NCBI RefSeq assembly: GCF_020193575.1
Contig: NZ_JADYVD010000053.1
Span: forward strand, 1-52,457
Direction: 5' to 3'
DNA length: 52,457 bases
Origin: Ensifer sp. IC4062
Lineage (GTDB): Bacteria; Pseudomonadota; Alphaproteobacteria; Rhizobiales; Rhizobiaceae
A program made the translations under genes and the position numbers. Below the pieces are notes generated by a model. The model ran no database searches, was not told the origin of the DNA, and was given only the letters and a program-made list of their open reading frames with translations. Of this stretch, positions 51,614 to 52,457 are shown piece after piece. Within the stretch, counting starts at the first letter, position 1. Every line of letters begins with the position of its first letter.

Positions 51614-51650
51614 TTCCTCGCGGAGAACGTAGAGGGCTCTCCGCGAGGAA
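51614..51650 (-). terminator. Hairpin downstream of the chemoreceptor gene
   Basis: Perfect 13-bp stem TTCCTCGCGGAGA / TCTCCGCGAGGAA with an 11-base loop, 28 bases after the mcp stop. On the minus strand AAACG follows rather than a T-run, so termination would rely on stem strength. No other signal is obvious in the 241-base gap. Confidence 0.6.
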
Positions 51651-51678
51651 ATATCGTGATGTCAAACGCTCCCGAGGC

Positions 51679-52457
51679 TCAGAACTCCTCCCAATCGTCC
51701 CGCGCCGCGGCGGCACCGCCGAAGGCTCGAGCGACACTACCCATCATACGACGGGCGGGCGACGCAACGGGACGGCTCGTCTCCTTTGCCGGCGCAATTG
51801 CCCCGGCGGCATCGCGGTCGACCTTGAAGTAGGCGATCAGGGTCGCAAGGTTGCCGGTTTCGGCCGAAAGTTTGTGAGTCGCGGCGTTCGCTTCCTCGAC
51901 CATTGCGGCATTGCGCTGGGTGACCTGGTCCATCTGGTTGACGGCCGTGCTCACCTCGGCAAGCCCCGTCGACTGCTCGCGTGCAGCCGTCGCGATCGAG
52001 TGGATATGATCGTTGATCTTCAAGACGCGTGTTTCGATCTCGCCCAGCGCGGTCCCGGTCGCCTGGACCAGTTTGACGCCGGTGGCGACTTCGCTGCCCG
52101 ACTTCGAAATCAGAGCCTTGATGTCCTTGGCGGCGCTGGCGGCGCGTTGAGCGAGTTCGCGCACCTCCTGTGCGACGACTGCAAACCCCTTACCGGCGTC
52201 ACCCGCACGCGCCGCCTCGACGCCAGCATTGAGAGCCAGAAGGTTGGTCTGGAAGGCGATTTCATCGATGACGTTGGTGATCTGGCCGATCTCGCTCGAG
52301 GCCTGTTCAATGCGGCCCATCGCCTCGACCGCCCTGCGCACGACGGAGGCGGACTCGGCGGCGCTTTGATTGGCCTCGGTGACCATGACGGATGCTTCCT
52401 GCGCCCTCTCGGTCGAGCTGCGGACGGCGGCCGTGATCTCGTCGAGCGCGGCCGAGG
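51679..52457 (-). CDS. Methyl-accepting chemotaxis protein (5' part outside window)
   Basis: The C-terminal 259 residues of a chemoreceptor signalling domain. The hairpin tip is FQTNLLALNAGVEAARAGDAGKGFAVVAQEVRELAQRA, which contacts CheA and CheW; flanking heptad helices contain EITAAVRSSTERAQEASVMVTEA and QMDQVTQRNAAMVEEANAATHKL, with likely methylation Glu/Gln pairs. The C-terminal residues are DDWEEF, fitting the xWxxF tether that recruits CheR and CheB. Codons run open to the right edge at 52457, so ligand-binding and membrane parts are not visible. The frame has no internal break. Confidence 0.92.
   Translation of the reverse strand, partial: SAALDEITAAVRSSTERAQEASVMVTEANQSAAESASVVRRAVEAMGRIEQASSEIGQITNVIDEIAFQTNLLALNAGVEAARAGDAGKGFAVVAQEVRELAQRAASAAKDIKALISKSGSEVATGVKLVQATGTALGEIETRVLKINDHIHSIATAAREQSTGLAEVSTAVNQMDQVTQRNAAMVEEANAATHKLSAETGNLATLIAYFKVDRDAAGAIAPAKETSRPVASPARRMMGSVARAFGGAAAARDDWEEF

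Noticed and set aside
1..52457. CRISPR array, insertion sequence or prophage
   Set aside because: No regularly spaced repeats, no transposase motifs (DDE or HUH) and no phage structural genes were seen.

Overview
The window is high-GC chromosomal DNA of a Rhizobiales bacterium, most likely Sinorhizobium (Ensifer). From memory, the gene order phoR-pstSCA, ppk2, fadD, pgi, frk, pyrE, pyrC, frcKACB-frcR, clr-cyaD1, spdA, putA follows the S. meliloti chromosome closely. RIME-type palindromic repeats, a PHO box and EcfG-type promoters fit the same group. No database search was possible, so names rest on motifs, lengths and remembered synteny.

Layout. 1-4908: phosphate uptake and sensing (pstA partial, pstC, pstS, phoR) with a three-unit PHO box. 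5006-8734: polyphosphate kinase 2, a membrane protein of unknown function, a RIME copy, a nitronate monooxygenase and tRNA-Thr(CGT). 8735-12000: an accessory stretch with three small hydrophilic proteins behind EcfG/RpoE2-type promoters, an alpha/beta hydrolase, a frameshifted and truncated phosphoribosyltransferase, and a decayed kdpD fragment. 12067-21533: AI-2E-type permease, MFS exporter, fadD, pgi, fructokinase, pyrE and pyrC. 21742-27495: fructose ABC transport operon frcBCAK, its ROK regulator frcR and a FucU/RbsD-type mutarotase.

27572-34657 holds a DoxX protein and a cyclic-nucleotide signalling locus. Its parts are a Crp-type receptor (clr), a CHASE2 adenylate cyclase (cyaD1), a FecR-domain protein, a Sel1-repeat protein with a near-ideal Clr box in front, and a class III phosphodiesterase (spdA). 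A proline racemase-family epimerase with its own GntR-like palindrome lies inside this locus. 34698-41205: YkgJ-type protein, bifunctional putA, an IMPACT-family protein, an aldo/keto reductase and a DUF1810 protein.

41226-45473 is a less familiar module: a 28-residue membrane peptide, a membrane-anchored LuxR-type regulator, a large acidic DUF4114 protein with a type I secretion-like C-terminus, and a divergent outer-membrane barrel protein. 45614-47524: a second RIME copy, an HxlR regulator, a frameshifted methyltransferase and tRNA-Arg(ACG). 47695-51437: an operon of a TVP38/TMEM64 membrane protein, a flavin disulfide reductase with an altered C-terminal dyad, and an orphan histidine kinase. 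The right edge cuts a methyl-accepting chemotaxis protein that carries a CheR-tether-like C-terminus.

The observations most worth following are the Clr-box/cyclase/phosphodiesterase circuit, the stress-promoter small-protein island, the palindrome shared by fadD and the nitronate monooxygenase, and the LuxR/DUF4114/barrel module.
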